Origin: an uncultured Bacteroidales bacterium
GTDB taxonomy: Bacteria > Bacteroidota > Bacteroidia > Bacteroidales > WCHB1-69
Reading direction: 5' to 3'
DNA: 11,927 nucleotides
Assembly (NCBI GenBank): GCA_937901455.1
Contig: CALDIA010000111.1
Coordinates: 1 to 11,927, forward strand
The position numbers and the translations under genes are program-made. The notes beneath the pieces are model-generated. The model made no database searches. It was not told where the DNA came from and saw only the letters and a list, made by a program, of their open reading frames with translations. Of this stretch, positions 5,221-11,750 are shown piece after piece; position 1 is the stretch's first letter, and every line of letters begins with the position of its first letter.

Positions 5221-7041
5221 CTATTGTTTTTCATCCTTTAAAATCTGTCGCAATGAGTCAATCATATAGTTGATTGCAATAATGTTTGGCAAAGGGAAAT
5301 GTTCTTTCAGTGTATTCAATTTATCGTAGTTTTCTTGCTTGCCACAAGTGATACTGTCTATAGAATATTTTAGATGAAGATTTATGTCCTCCAAAATCAC
5401 ATTGTACTCTTTTTGGCATTCATGTTCTCCGTTTTTATGAATATCATTTTGTGCCCGCACAAGTCTAAAATAGCAGCTGACTAATCTGCGATAGATATCG
5501 GCATCAGCAGCAGCAACACCATATCTCCCACAATGATATATGTCGCATATCAACCATTCATAGCGCATAGCATAATCCTCTGCATTGGATGCTGCATATT
5601 CTTCCACCACTTTTTTATTTATAAAAGCCACGTCACAAAAATGCTGGTTAATTTTGAACATGTCACCATCGCTTTCATTGTAATTGCGCACCAAACACAT
5701 AGCGCAGTAATCTCGAGCATTGCATTTCAAACATTTAGGGAAATCTCCTTGTGTAACAGCACGTATCTGTTTCATTTGCGGGGAATTTTCCCAAATATCC
5801 TTCAAACTCTGCTGATATACATTGCCACACACCATTCCCTGCCAGCCGGCACAAGGATAAACGTCACCGTTTTCTGTAATGCAACAATCGTTAATTCCAG
5901 CCCCGCATAACGGTTGTTTGGCAAATCTCTCAAGATCAAAAGCAATTTCCTCAGACAAGGGAGGGTGTCTTAGCGTATCTTCCTTATAGTCTTTATCCCA
6001 TTGCATAATATCCTTTAACAAAACCTCAGTTTCCTCCAAAGAAAGTCGGTTGGCTAAATTGGAAGTGTCTAAATCCGATTGGGCCATCATAATGTAATCG
6101 GTTTGTGCCTTGCAACGTAGTGATTGCGCATATTGCAGCACTTCTGAATAGCCTTGGTAATTGGCTTTCATTACGGGGCAGGAAATCTGCACGGGAATAT
6201 CCGCTGCCACCAACTTCTCAATGGCAGCCTTGGTTTTCACCTGCGAGCCTTTCACGGTAGTTATCAAGTCGTGAATATCTGGATCCATACTGTATAGAGA
6301 AGTTTGCACAATAGAAACATTGGCTTCTTTAATGGCAGGGATTTGCTCGTCTTTTAATGCAATCAAATTGCTCAAGATAGAAATCTGCATGTCTTTCCCT
6401 CTACAATATTGTATGATAGGAATGATGTCTTTGTGCAGAAACACCTCTCCTCCGGAAAGAGTTACGTGCAAACCGCCCATATCGGCAAACTCGTCAATCA
6501 GTGATTTCACCTTCTCAATAGGCATATCTCTGCCAGCATTTTTTTTGGGATTGGGAATATAACAGTGGATGCACCGTTCATTACATCGGCTGGTGAGTTC
6601 AAACTGCAATCCGTTCAGCCTGGGCTTACGTTGTGTGGCTTCCAGCATGAAATCCTGCGTGGTTTCATCCACCTGCTGATCCGTCTCCTGTGTATAATCA
6701 TCCACTAAAGTTTTAGGATTCTCCATGCTGTAAGAGAAATCCAAATCTTTTTCATCCAACTCTTCGGGCGTTTCGCCCACTACAAGGAAGAGATGCTTGC
6801 CCAAATCCTTGATAAATTCGATGAAGTCCGCTCTCAATTCCTCCGTAGAGACACTATCGTTATAAACTTTGCGCAGGCGGGCAACAATATCGTCCACTTC
6901 CTGAGGCAGGCGGGAAATCTCTTTCAAGAAGTCGGCACCCGTCTCATTATAAACGCGGTCATGTCGGGTCATCTGGTTGGTGATGAAACCCATCTTCCCG
7001 ACGAATCGGATAAAAGAGTTTTTAGTTTGTCTTACTAACAT
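5221..7041 (-). CDS. Radical SAM/SPASM peptide maturase with N-terminal RiPP recognition-like domain
   Basis: This 606-residue enzyme has three visible parts. Residues about 15-95 look like a PqqD-type RiPP recognition element: FITNQMTRHDRVYNETGADF, then an acidic helix EVDDIVARLRKVY and a helix FIEFIKDLGKHLFL. The radical SAM core starts near 142, with the 4Fe-4S motif CNERCIHC (C153, C157, C160), TLSGGEVFLH at 194-203 for SAM binding, and further barrel strands. A SPASM region with auxiliary-cluster cysteines follows: C379, C386, C387, C397, C405, C437, C440, C446, C449 and C469. The last 130 residues are a helical extension I do not recognise. Such enzymes reductively cleave SAM to form carbon- or sulfur-linked crosslinks in ribosomal peptides, and the fused recognition domain would bind the leader of the 52-residue peptide just downstream. 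The ATG at 7041 has a promoter about 40 bp upstream. Enzyme class is secure; product chemistry is not. Confidence 0.92.
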   Translation of the reverse strand: MLVRQTKNSFIRFVGKMGFITNQMTRHDRVYNETGADFLKEISRLPQEVDDIVARLRKVYNDSVSTEELRADFIEFIKDLGKHLFLVVGETPEELDEKDLDFSYSMENPKTLVDDYTQETDQQVDETTQDFMLEATQRKPRLNGLQFELTSRCNERCIHCYIPNPKKNAGRDMPIEKVKSLIDEFADMGGLHVTLSGGEVFLHKDIIPIIQYCRGKDMQISILSNLIALKDEQIPAIKEANVSIVQTSLYSMDPDIHDLITTVKGSQVKTKAAIEKLVAADIPVQISCPVMKANYQGYSEVLQYAQSLRCKAQTDYIMMAQSDLDTSNLANRLSLEETEVLLKDIMQWDKDYKEDTLRHPPLSEEIAFDLERFAKQPLCGAGINDCCITENGDVYPCAGWQGMVCGNVYQQSLKDIWENSPQMKQIRAVTQGDFPKCLKCNARDYCAMCLVRNYNESDGDMFKINQHFCDVAFINKKVVEEYAASNAEDYAMRYEWLICDIYHCGRYGVAAADADIYRRLVSCYFRLVRAQNDIHKNGEHECQKEYNVILEDINLHLKYSIDSITCGKQENYDKLNTLKEHFPLPNIIAINYMIDSLRQILKDEKQ

Positions 7042-7079
7042 ATTTCTTTCTTTATAATTTATACTTTTTTCCCACGCCG

Positions 7080-7135
7080 CAAAAGTACCACATTATCCCT
7101 CAGCCCTTTAGGTTCTTTTTTGGTTCTTTTTGCGT
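7080..7135 (-). promoter_or_regulatory. Promoter of the radical SAM operon, with paired AGAACC boxes
   Basis: The minus strand carries TACTTTTG (7087-7080), a match to the Bacteroidetes -7 consensus TAnnTTTG, 38 bp before the radical SAM ATG. A convincing TTTG -33 box is not visible. Upstream of it, two AGAACC boxes spaced 11 bp apart (read on the plus strand as GGTTCT at 7111 and 7122) could be an operator or activator site. The leader that follows is AT-rich, as usual for this phylum. Confidence 0.6.
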
Positions 7136-7184
7136 GGGGTTTCCCTTCCGGGAACAAGGCACAAAAAAAACCGCGAACTTCATT

Positions 7185-7309
7185 GTTGAGTCCGAGGTCC
7201 TAGGATAACCTACCATGCTAACAAGAAAGCTCACGGTTGAAATCCGCGAGCGTTTCGGCTTCTTGAAGCATGATAATCTGAAATTTCCTAGGTTTCGGAC
7301 TACTCAAAG
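7185..7309. repeat. Imperfect palindromic element, copy A
   Basis: The ends are imperfect inverted repeats: TTGAGTCCGAGGTCCTAGG on the left and CCTAGGTTTCGGACTACTCAA on the right. An inner pair also matches (ACCATGCTAACAAGAAAGC against GGCTTCTTGAAGCATGAT). The middle shares AAGAAAGCTCACGG, the GGCTTC block and the CTGAAATTT..GGTTTCGGAC tail with three other copies in the window. It lies between the radical SAM promoter and the first ATPase module. It could be a MITE-like element or a bidirectional terminator. No ORF is inside. Confidence 0.7.
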
Positions 7310-7310
7310 A

Positions 7311-7465
7311 AAAGCAAAAACGCCTTTACTATATATCCATAAAATGGTTCTTTTTAGGTTCTAATTATTTTAAGTTCAACAATTTAAGTTAATAATCCGT
7401 TTTGTGACCCATCTTGGGTACACAGCGGCAAAGTTATAAAAAAAAATTGATGTGCGGAAGCGGAA
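7311..7465. repeat. 155-bp direct repeat, left copy (DR1)
   Basis: This copy starts AAAGCAAAAACGCCTTTACT and ends TTGATGTGCGGAAGCGGAA. It matches 8691-8845 at a constant offset of 1380 bp, with about 90 percent identity by eye. It ends 11 bp before the stop codon of the first ATPase, on its 3' side. It includes a pair of GGTTC boxes 11 bp apart (7346, 7357) and a minus-strand TAACTTTG box (7436-7429) that fits a -7 element but leads only into a very short frame. Confidence 0.85.
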
Positions 7466-7476
7466 AAACGAAAAAG

Positions 7477-8598
7477 TTATAAGACAAAGTCCATATAGTT
7501 TGCGGGGGTTACGCATTGAAATGGCGTGTCCGGGTAGTTTCTGGCGAAAGAAAGGGACTGCCGCGCACGTTTCCTTTCGTTCCATTTGAACTCAAACGAA
7601 CAGAGGCGACCGTCCTCCTCCTCTATCAGGTCGATTTCCTGCTGTTCCACAGTGCGCCAGAAGTAGAGGGAAGCGAACCGCCCCATCCTCGCGTTGCGCT
7701 TGATACGCTCACTAATCATCATATTCTCCCATAAAGCGCCTGCATCCGAGCGTAAGTCCGGCGGTGAAAAGTTGTTGATCAGAGCGTTGCGTATCCCGTT
7801 GTCATAAAAATAGATCTTACGGCCGCGTTTGATCTCACTCCGCATGTTGCGGCTGTATGAATCTAACCGAAACACCACAAAACATTGCTCCAATAGCCGG
7901 ATATAGGCTTCTATCGTGCCTCTGTCCGCCCCCAACATGTTGCTCAATTCGTTGTATGACACTTCGCTGCCCACTTGCAGAGCCAATGCCCTCACCAATT
8001 TATGCAAAAGTTCCGGCCTTTTGATACCATTATAACCCAACAAGTCCTTGAATAAATAGCTGTTGGCAATTTGAGACAGCAATCGCTTGGCATCGGAATA
8101 ATGTGTGACAATTTCCGGATAGCAACCATAAATCAAACGTGTTGCCAGAAGCCTTTTTTCCTCCCTTTCATCCGTGTGTTTCACTAATTCGTGGGTTGAC
8201 AGCGGCAGCAGTTTGTATTCGTACAGACGACCTGTGGCCGGCTCGTTCACCTTGTTGGCGAGTTCAAGCGACGACGATCCTGTTACCACAATTTGTGTTG
8301 GCAAGTGCAGGTCAGCAAGCATTTTGAGTGTCATGCCTATATCCTCCACCCGCTGGGCTTCATCAATCAGCAGCAGTTTGTGTCCATCCGCCAACTGCCT
8401 CAGTTCTGTGGAAGTGCGGTGTGTCAGGAGATCTGCATCATCGTAATTGTCACAATTGAGTCGGTAAACGTCTTCCGTCTCCTCTGCAAGCATATCCAAA
8501 ACCGTGGTTTTCCCCGTCTGCCGAGGCCCTAACACTACTATTATTTTTCCAGAACCGAAGTCTTTGTGTAACTGATCGATAATATCTCTCGCTATCAT
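7477..8598 (-). CDS. AAA_14/DUF4143-type ATP-binding protein (ATPase 1)
   Basis: This 373-residue protein has a P-loop ATPase domain at the N-terminus: Walker A GPRQTGKT at residues 24-31, Walker B LLLIDEAQ at 75-82, a sensor-like VVTGSSSLEL at 104-113, and a TGR at 122-124. A winged-helix-like middle follows (EVSYNELSNMLGADRGTIEAYIRLLEQ). The C-terminal DUF4143 domain keeps the PD-(D/E)XK-type pattern, with D323 in EIDLI and E336-x-K338 in SFEFKW. The biochemical role of the family is unsettled; proposals range from mobile genetic units to toxin-like nucleases. Length is normal and no key residue is missing. The gene has its own promoter with operator-like repeats and is bracketed by a 155-bp direct repeat, which suggests that gene and promoter form a unit of duplication or insertion. 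Confidence 0.9.
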   Translation of the reverse strand: MIARDIIDQLHKDFGSGKIIVVLGPRQTGKTTVLDMLAEETEDVYRLNCDNYDDADLLTHRTSTELRQLADGHKLLLIDEAQRVEDIGMTLKMLADLHLPTQIVVTGSSSLELANKVNEPATGRLYEYKLLPLSTHELVKHTDEREEKRLLATRLIYGCYPEIVTHYSDAKRLLSQIANSYLFKDLLGYNGIKRPELLHKLVRALALQVGSEVSYNELSNMLGADRGTIEAYIRLLEQCFVVFRLDSYSRNMRSEIKRGRKIYFYDNGIRNALINNFSPPDLRSDAGALWENMMISERIKRNARMGRFASLYFWRTVEQQEIDLIEEEDGRLCSFEFKWNERKRARQSLSFARNYPDTPFQCVTPANYMDFVL

Positions 8599-8623
8599 TT
8601 TGATTCTTTTTTTATATCAGCTG

Positions 8624-8631
8624 CAAAAATA
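8624..8631 (-). promoter_or_regulatory. -7 box of the ATPase 1 promoter
   Basis: The minus strand reads TATTTTTG, a match to TAnnTTTG, 26 bp before the ATG of ATPase 1. The -33 region is taken up by a palindromic repeat, and no separate TTTG box stands out at the usual distance. Confidence 0.6.
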
Positions 8632-8637
8632 CCATAT

Positions 8638-8692
8638 TTTGCGATTCAAATCACAAAATATATTATATAGTTTGCGATTTGAATCTTACAAA
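8638..8692 (-). promoter_or_regulatory. Two 33-bp-spaced palindromic sites at the ATPase 1 promoter
   Basis: TTTGCGATTCAAATCACAAA (8638-8657) is a near-perfect palindrome. A second copy starting TTTGCGATTTGAATC begins exactly 33 bp further on (8671). The arms GATTCAAATC (8643) and GATTTGAATC (8676) are also perfect inverted repeats of each other. The first site lies just upstream of the -7 box, where a bound protein would block or recruit RNA polymerase. It is likely an operator; the binding protein is unknown. Confidence 0.65.
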
Positions 8693-8845
8693 AGCAAAAA
8701 CGCCTTTACTATATATCCATAAAATGGTCCTTTTTAGGTTCTAATTATTTAAGGCTCAATAATTTAAGTTAATAATCCGTTCTGTGAACCCATCTTGGGA
8801 ACACAGCGGCAAGGTTAGAAAAAAAATTGATGTGCGGAAGCGGAA
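8691..8845. repeat. 155-bp direct repeat, right copy (DR2)
   Basis: This is the right-hand copy of the repeat at 7311-7465. It starts directly at the outer edge of the ATPase 1 operator sites, about 90 bp upstream of the gene. Differences from the left copy are a few substitutions and compensating single-base indels near 8755-8810. The minus-strand -7-like box has decayed here to TAACCTTG. Together the two copies bracket ATPase 1 and its promoter. Confidence 0.85.
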
Positions 8846-8900
8846 GCGTGTTTCAAATTATGAAAAAACGCAGACATAAAGTTTTCAACACATTATGTCC

Positions 8901-8969
8901 AAAAACTGCGGAGCGAACTTTCCTAAACTTGCGGAATAATTTCAATGTATTTTGCGGAAAATACATCTG
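8901..8969 (+). repeat. Three 23-bp tandem units (GCGG boxes) before the plus-strand remnant
   Basis: GCGG occurs at 8908, 8931 and 8954, exactly 23 bp apart. The flanks agree in part: AAAACTGCGGAG, AAACTTGCGGAA and TATTTTGCGGAA. The third unit is also a perfect 8-bp inverted repeat, TGTATTTT and AAAATACA around GCGG (8946-8965). These look like the operator repeats of the former promoter of the decayed ATPase gene that starts inside the array. Confidence 0.6.
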
Positions 8970-9391
8970 ACACACGCTATTTTATCGATCCAAGCATCGC
9001 TGCCGGAGCTTTGTCTGTCGGACCGGAAGACCCGCTCAATGACCTGAGAACCTGCGGATTGATGTTCGAAACAATGGCGGTGCGCGATTTGCGTGTTTAT
9101 GCGGATTCCCTGTCGGGAAAGGTTTTTCACTTCCGAAACGCTGACGGACTGGAATGTGACGCCGTGTTACACCGCAGAAATGGCACATACGGACTGATTG
9201 AGATTAAATTGGGCGGCAAGGACTTGATTGAGAAAGGAGCGGATACACTGAAACGTTTGTCGGCGAAAATCAACACCGACAAAATGCCAAAACCCTCTTT
9301 CATGATGGTTCTGACCGCTGTCGGTGAATACGCATATCAACGAAAACAGGATGACATTTGGGTGATTCCCATAGGTTGCCTGAAACCGTGA
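8945..9391 (+). pseudogene. C-terminal DUF4143 remnant of a deleted ATPase (plus strand)
   Basis: From residue 7 on, this frame is a clean match to the C-terminal part of a large DUF4143 subfamily: TSDTRYFIDPSIAAGAL, then GLMFETMAVRDLRVYADSL, GLECDAVLHRRN, and LIEIKLGG, ending VIPIGCLKP. The nuclease-fold motif is kept as D in LECDAV and E-x-K in LIEIK. The whole ATPase domain and the middle region, some 270-300 residues, are missing. Upstream the frame meets a stop (TAA at 8924-8926). The DNA before the break is repeat-rich promoter sequence, so an internal deletion seems to have joined the promoter side to the C-terminal domain. The 148-residue frame could still be translated from ATG 8945, but I expect no ATPase function. 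Confidence 0.8.
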
Positions 9392-9451
9392 TGCTGATAT
9401 AGTCTGCTTATCGCCTCGATGGAGAGTGCGGCGGCAAGGATAGTTGAAAAC

Positions 9452-9530
9452 CCGCCATGCCAAACAAAGAAAGCTCACGGCGGTGAACCGCAAGCATCTT
9501 CGGCTTCCTCACGGCATTGCATTCCCAAAT
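9452..9530. repeat. Imperfect palindromic element, copy B (short)
   Basis: This copy shares AAAGAAAGCTCACGGC, CCGCAAGCATCTTCGGCTTCC and CGGCATTGCAT with copies A, C and D, but lacks most of the right-hand tail. Its own arms pair imperfectly (ACCCGCCATGCC against GGCATTGCATTC). It lies in the 209-bp gap between two DUF4143 remnants that point at each other, where it could also act as a two-way terminator. The rest of that gap shows nothing I can name. Confidence 0.65.
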
Positions 9531-9600
9531 TCAACTCATTAATGCAACTTTTCAGACTCGCAGGGATGGCGTAGAAGGGGGCGAGCCAGATACCTGTAAA

Positions 9601-9994
9601 CTATCCCCTGTCAAAATACACCCCCGCTCCGTAAAGCGGGACATTCGTCATCCGCTCCTGCTCGCGATACGGACTCATGGAGAACCGTACGCCGTGCGCG
9701 TTGGCGTTCTGCCCTAAGAAAGCACTCAACGACTTCGATTTCAGATTCTCTTCGGACTTCACTTCAATCGGAACAACCCCTGAACCATCTTGTATCATAA
9801 AATCAATCTCCAACGGACTGTTCTCCTTGCTATAATAAAAAATGGATTGTTCGATTCCCGCCGCCAGCTGGGTACACACGAAATTCTCGGTGAGCATTCC
9901 CTTGCCTTCTTTCATCTCGTTGGGGAGAATCAGCGAAGCCGGATCAATCTCCGCCATTGCCCCGAGTAAACCGACATCAAATATTTCTAAACAT
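9601..9994 (-). pseudogene. DUF4143 remnant with internal deletion (minus strand)
   Basis: Residues from DVGLLGAMAEIDPASLILPN to the stop (9978-9601) are the C-terminal part of a DUF4143 ATPase. They include a LEIDFMIQD strand and VVPIEVKSEENLKSKSL, so the nuclease-fold D and E-x-K are present, and a normal end NVPLYGAGVYFD. Upstream, the former start is still visible as ATG TTT AGA AAT ATT (MFRNI) at 9994, a plausible N-terminus for this family. It runs directly into TGATGTCGG, the codons for DVG in another frame. So about 250-300 codons, including the whole ATPase domain, were deleted and the join is out of frame. The longer open frame running up to 10089 passes through the promoter and is probably not a real N-terminus. 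Confidence 0.8.
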
Positions 9995-10019
9995 GCGACT
10001 TGTATTTTATACAATGATG

Positions 10020-10120
10020 CGAAAATACAAAAAAATGAACGAAAACAATCATGGTTATCACAAAAAAATGAATGAAAAATCACTTTCATACAACACTTTT
10101 ATGAATGTATGATGTGGGGT
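10020..10120 (-). promoter_or_regulatory. Relic promoter with three 33-bp-spaced repeats
   Basis: On the minus strand TATTTTCG (10027-10020) is a one-base variant of the TAnnTTTG -7 box, 25 bp before the relic ATG at 9994. Directly upstream, CAAAAAAATGAACGAAAA (10028) and CAAAAAAATGAATGAAAA (10061) are spaced 33 bp. A weaker third unit keeps ATGAATG at 10101, again exactly 33 bp on. The promoter side of the deleted gene is thus preserved. Confidence 0.6.
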
Positions 10121-10133
10121 GCTGTAATTCCTG

Positions 10134-10243
10134 TACCAGATCCCAAAAGTGGAACAAGGAAAGCTTACGGCTGTTCACCGCAGGCATCTTCGACTTCCTC
10201 TCGGCATTGCGCTGAAATTTTCCGGGTTCCGGACGGGCAAGGA
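10134..10243. repeat. Imperfect palindromic element, copy C
   Basis: This copy runs from ACCAGATCCCAAAAGTGGAA to about CGGACGGGCAAGGAT, with the middle AAGGAAAGCTTACGGC, GTTCACCGCAGGCATCTTCG and CTTCCTCTCGGCATTGC. It is closest to copy D, with the same CCAAAAGTGGA start and GAAATTTTCCGGGTT tail. It lies 40 bp beyond the stop of ATPase 2, on its 3' side, so C and D bracket that gene as direct copies. Confidence 0.75.
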
Positions 10244-10282
10244 TAAAGCGGGAAATTCTTTTGGAAGGTTAGGAAAAAGATG

Positions 10283-11614
10283 TCACAGGAATGGGGCGAA
10301 ATAGACCGGAATGCACTGGGTGGGGCCGTCTTTCTGATAATCTTTGGTATAGAGCAGTACGCGCTCGCCGATACGGGAGGCATATTTCTCACAGAAGACA
10401 TCGAGAGATTTATGGGTTTTATACCCCGAAGATTTCACCTCGATGGGCACCAGCTTGTTGCCTCTTGAAAGCAAAAAGTCGATTTCATAATTGTGTTTTT
10501 CATCTTTCGGGAAAGTGTAGTAAAACAATTGATTGCCCGCGCTTGCCAACATCTGCGCTACAACATTCTCATATAAATAACCTAAATTGGCATCAAGCTT
10601 GTCCGACAACAGTTTGTCGTAAATGACGTTCTCGGTAAAATCTTTGTCCCAAAAACAGAGTGTGACAAACAAGCCGGTGTCTGCCATGAAAATCTTGTAG
10701 CGGGACAAATCCTTGTTCAGAGACATGCCCACATTGGGATCGGTGCAATGGTGGCAGAAAAGTGTTGTTTTGCTCTCCGACAGGGCCTGCATCAAATCAA
10801 TCAATGTGTTTTCGGAAACTCCGCCCAGAGTGTTAAATGCCACAAATCTACCTGAAGACCGATACAGTTGTGCAGGAATGGACATGAACAGTCGTCCAAG
10901 TTTGCCAGACTTGTCAATCTTCAGGAAATCTTCTTCATACAGACGGATGATATCACGCTTGGTGTCATCCACTTCTCTGAGGTTCTTTGTGGTCAAATAG
11001 GTGTTTACCGCTTGCGGCATCCCGCCGACCAGCATATACAACCTGAAATCCTCCATCTTCTTTCGATGAGCTATGCCTAAAGGAATCTTTTTGTCGTAAG
11101 ACATTCTCAAAAGCGGAATCGACGCTTTATCGCCCAAAGCCCAACGAAACTCTTCATGATCCAACGGAAACAGGGTGACACGCTCTTCCTCACTGGGGAT
11201 TGTAATGTTTTGTGTGTTCTTGCGAATACTGATGAGCGAGCCGGTTTCTATATAGTCATATCGGCCATCGGCCACCAGGTATTTGATGGCTTGACGGGCT
11301 CTTGGGCATTGTTGGACTTCATCGAACACAATCAGCGACCCACGCTCAAATAACTGGACATTATAGGTGTTTTGTAGGGTTATGAATAGTAAATCCAGAT
11401 TTGTCAGATCGTCAAACAAAGCAATTGTGTCTTTTGGCGCTTTGTTGAAATCAATGAGGATATATGATTTGTATTCATTTTGGGCAAACTGTTCCACTAT
11501 TGTGGATTTGCCGACACGCCGGGCCCCTTCCACTAAAATTGCGGTTCTTCCTTGCCGTTCGGTCTTCCATTTCAGCAACCTGTCATACAATTTGCGTTTG
11601 AAAATCTGGTTCAT
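10283..11614 (-). CDS. AAA_14/DUF4143-type ATP-binding protein (ATPase 2)
   Basis: This 443-residue protein begins MNQIFKRKLYDRLLKWKTER. I chose the ATG at 11614 over one at 11650 because the promoter -7 box (11640-11647) lies between them. Walker A is GARRVGKS at residues 30-37, Walker B LIVFDEVQ at 94-101, and a sensor-like IETGSL is at 122-127. The middle region is helical with a winged-helix-like part (NTLGGVSENTLIDLMQALSES). In the C-terminal DUF4143 domain the pattern is FMADTGLFV, then LGYLYENVVAQML, EIDFLL (D379) and IEVKSS (E392, K394). All expected motifs are present, so it is probably functional. It belongs to a different subfamily from ATPase 1 and is closer in its C-terminal half to the minus-strand remnant next to it. 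Imperfect palindromic elements lie on both sides. Confidence 0.9.
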   Translation of the reverse strand: MNQIFKRKLYDRLLKWKTERQGRTAILVEGARRVGKSTIVEQFAQNEYKSYILIDFNKAPKDTIALFDDLTNLDLLFITLQNTYNVQLFERGSLIVFDEVQQCPRARQAIKYLVADGRYDYIETGSLISIRKNTQNITIPSEEERVTLFPLDHEEFRWALGDKASIPLLRMSYDKKIPLGIAHRKKMEDFRLYMLVGGMPQAVNTYLTTKNLREVDDTKRDIIRLYEEDFLKIDKSGKLGRLFMSIPAQLYRSSGRFVAFNTLGGVSENTLIDLMQALSESKTTLFCHHCTDPNVGMSLNKDLSRYKIFMADTGLFVTLCFWDKDFTENVIYDKLLSDKLDANLGYLYENVVAQMLASAGNQLFYYTFPKDEKHNYEIDFLLSRGNKLVPIEVKSSGYKTHKSLDVFCEKYASRIGERVLLYTKDYQKDGPTQCIPVYFAPFL

Positions 11615-11639
11615 GATGCAACTAATTGAAAATCCGCCG

Positions 11640-11647
11640 CAAAGATA
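11640..11647 (-). promoter_or_regulatory. -7 box of the ATPase 2 promoter
   Basis: The minus strand reads TATCTTTG, a full match to TAnnTTTG, 25 bp before the ATG at 11614. A TTTC lies 19 bp upstream of it and may serve as a weak -33 box. The same distance between -7 box and start is seen at ATPase 1 and at the minus-strand remnant. Confidence 0.7.
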
Positions 11648-11658
11648 CAATAAATTTC

Positions 11659-11745
11659 AATCCCCCGAAATCTTTTTGTTTAAAATATAAGATTTCCCCA
11701 ATTTTTTTTGTTCGGAATATCCGATTTCCCCGAAATTTTGCCTTG
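11659..11745 (-). promoter_or_regulatory. Three 32-33-bp tandem units at the ATPase 2 promoter
   Basis: Read on the plus strand, CCCC followed by GAAAT or AATTT occurs at 11663, 11696 and 11728, spaced 33 and 32 bp. GATTTCCCC appears at 11691 and 11723, and the link regions also agree in part (TTTTTGTTTAAAATATAAG and TTTTTGTTCGGAATATCCG). The third unit contains the palindrome ATTTC-CCC-GAAAT. The array sits directly upstream of the -7 box, so it is a candidate operator array. Confidence 0.65.
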
Positions 11746-11750
11746 CAAAT

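Noticed and set aside
9995..10089. N-terminal extension of the minus-strand DUF4143 remnant up to 10089
   Set aside because: It passes through the relic promoter and its repeats, and its residues (many Phe, Cys and His) do not look like the family.
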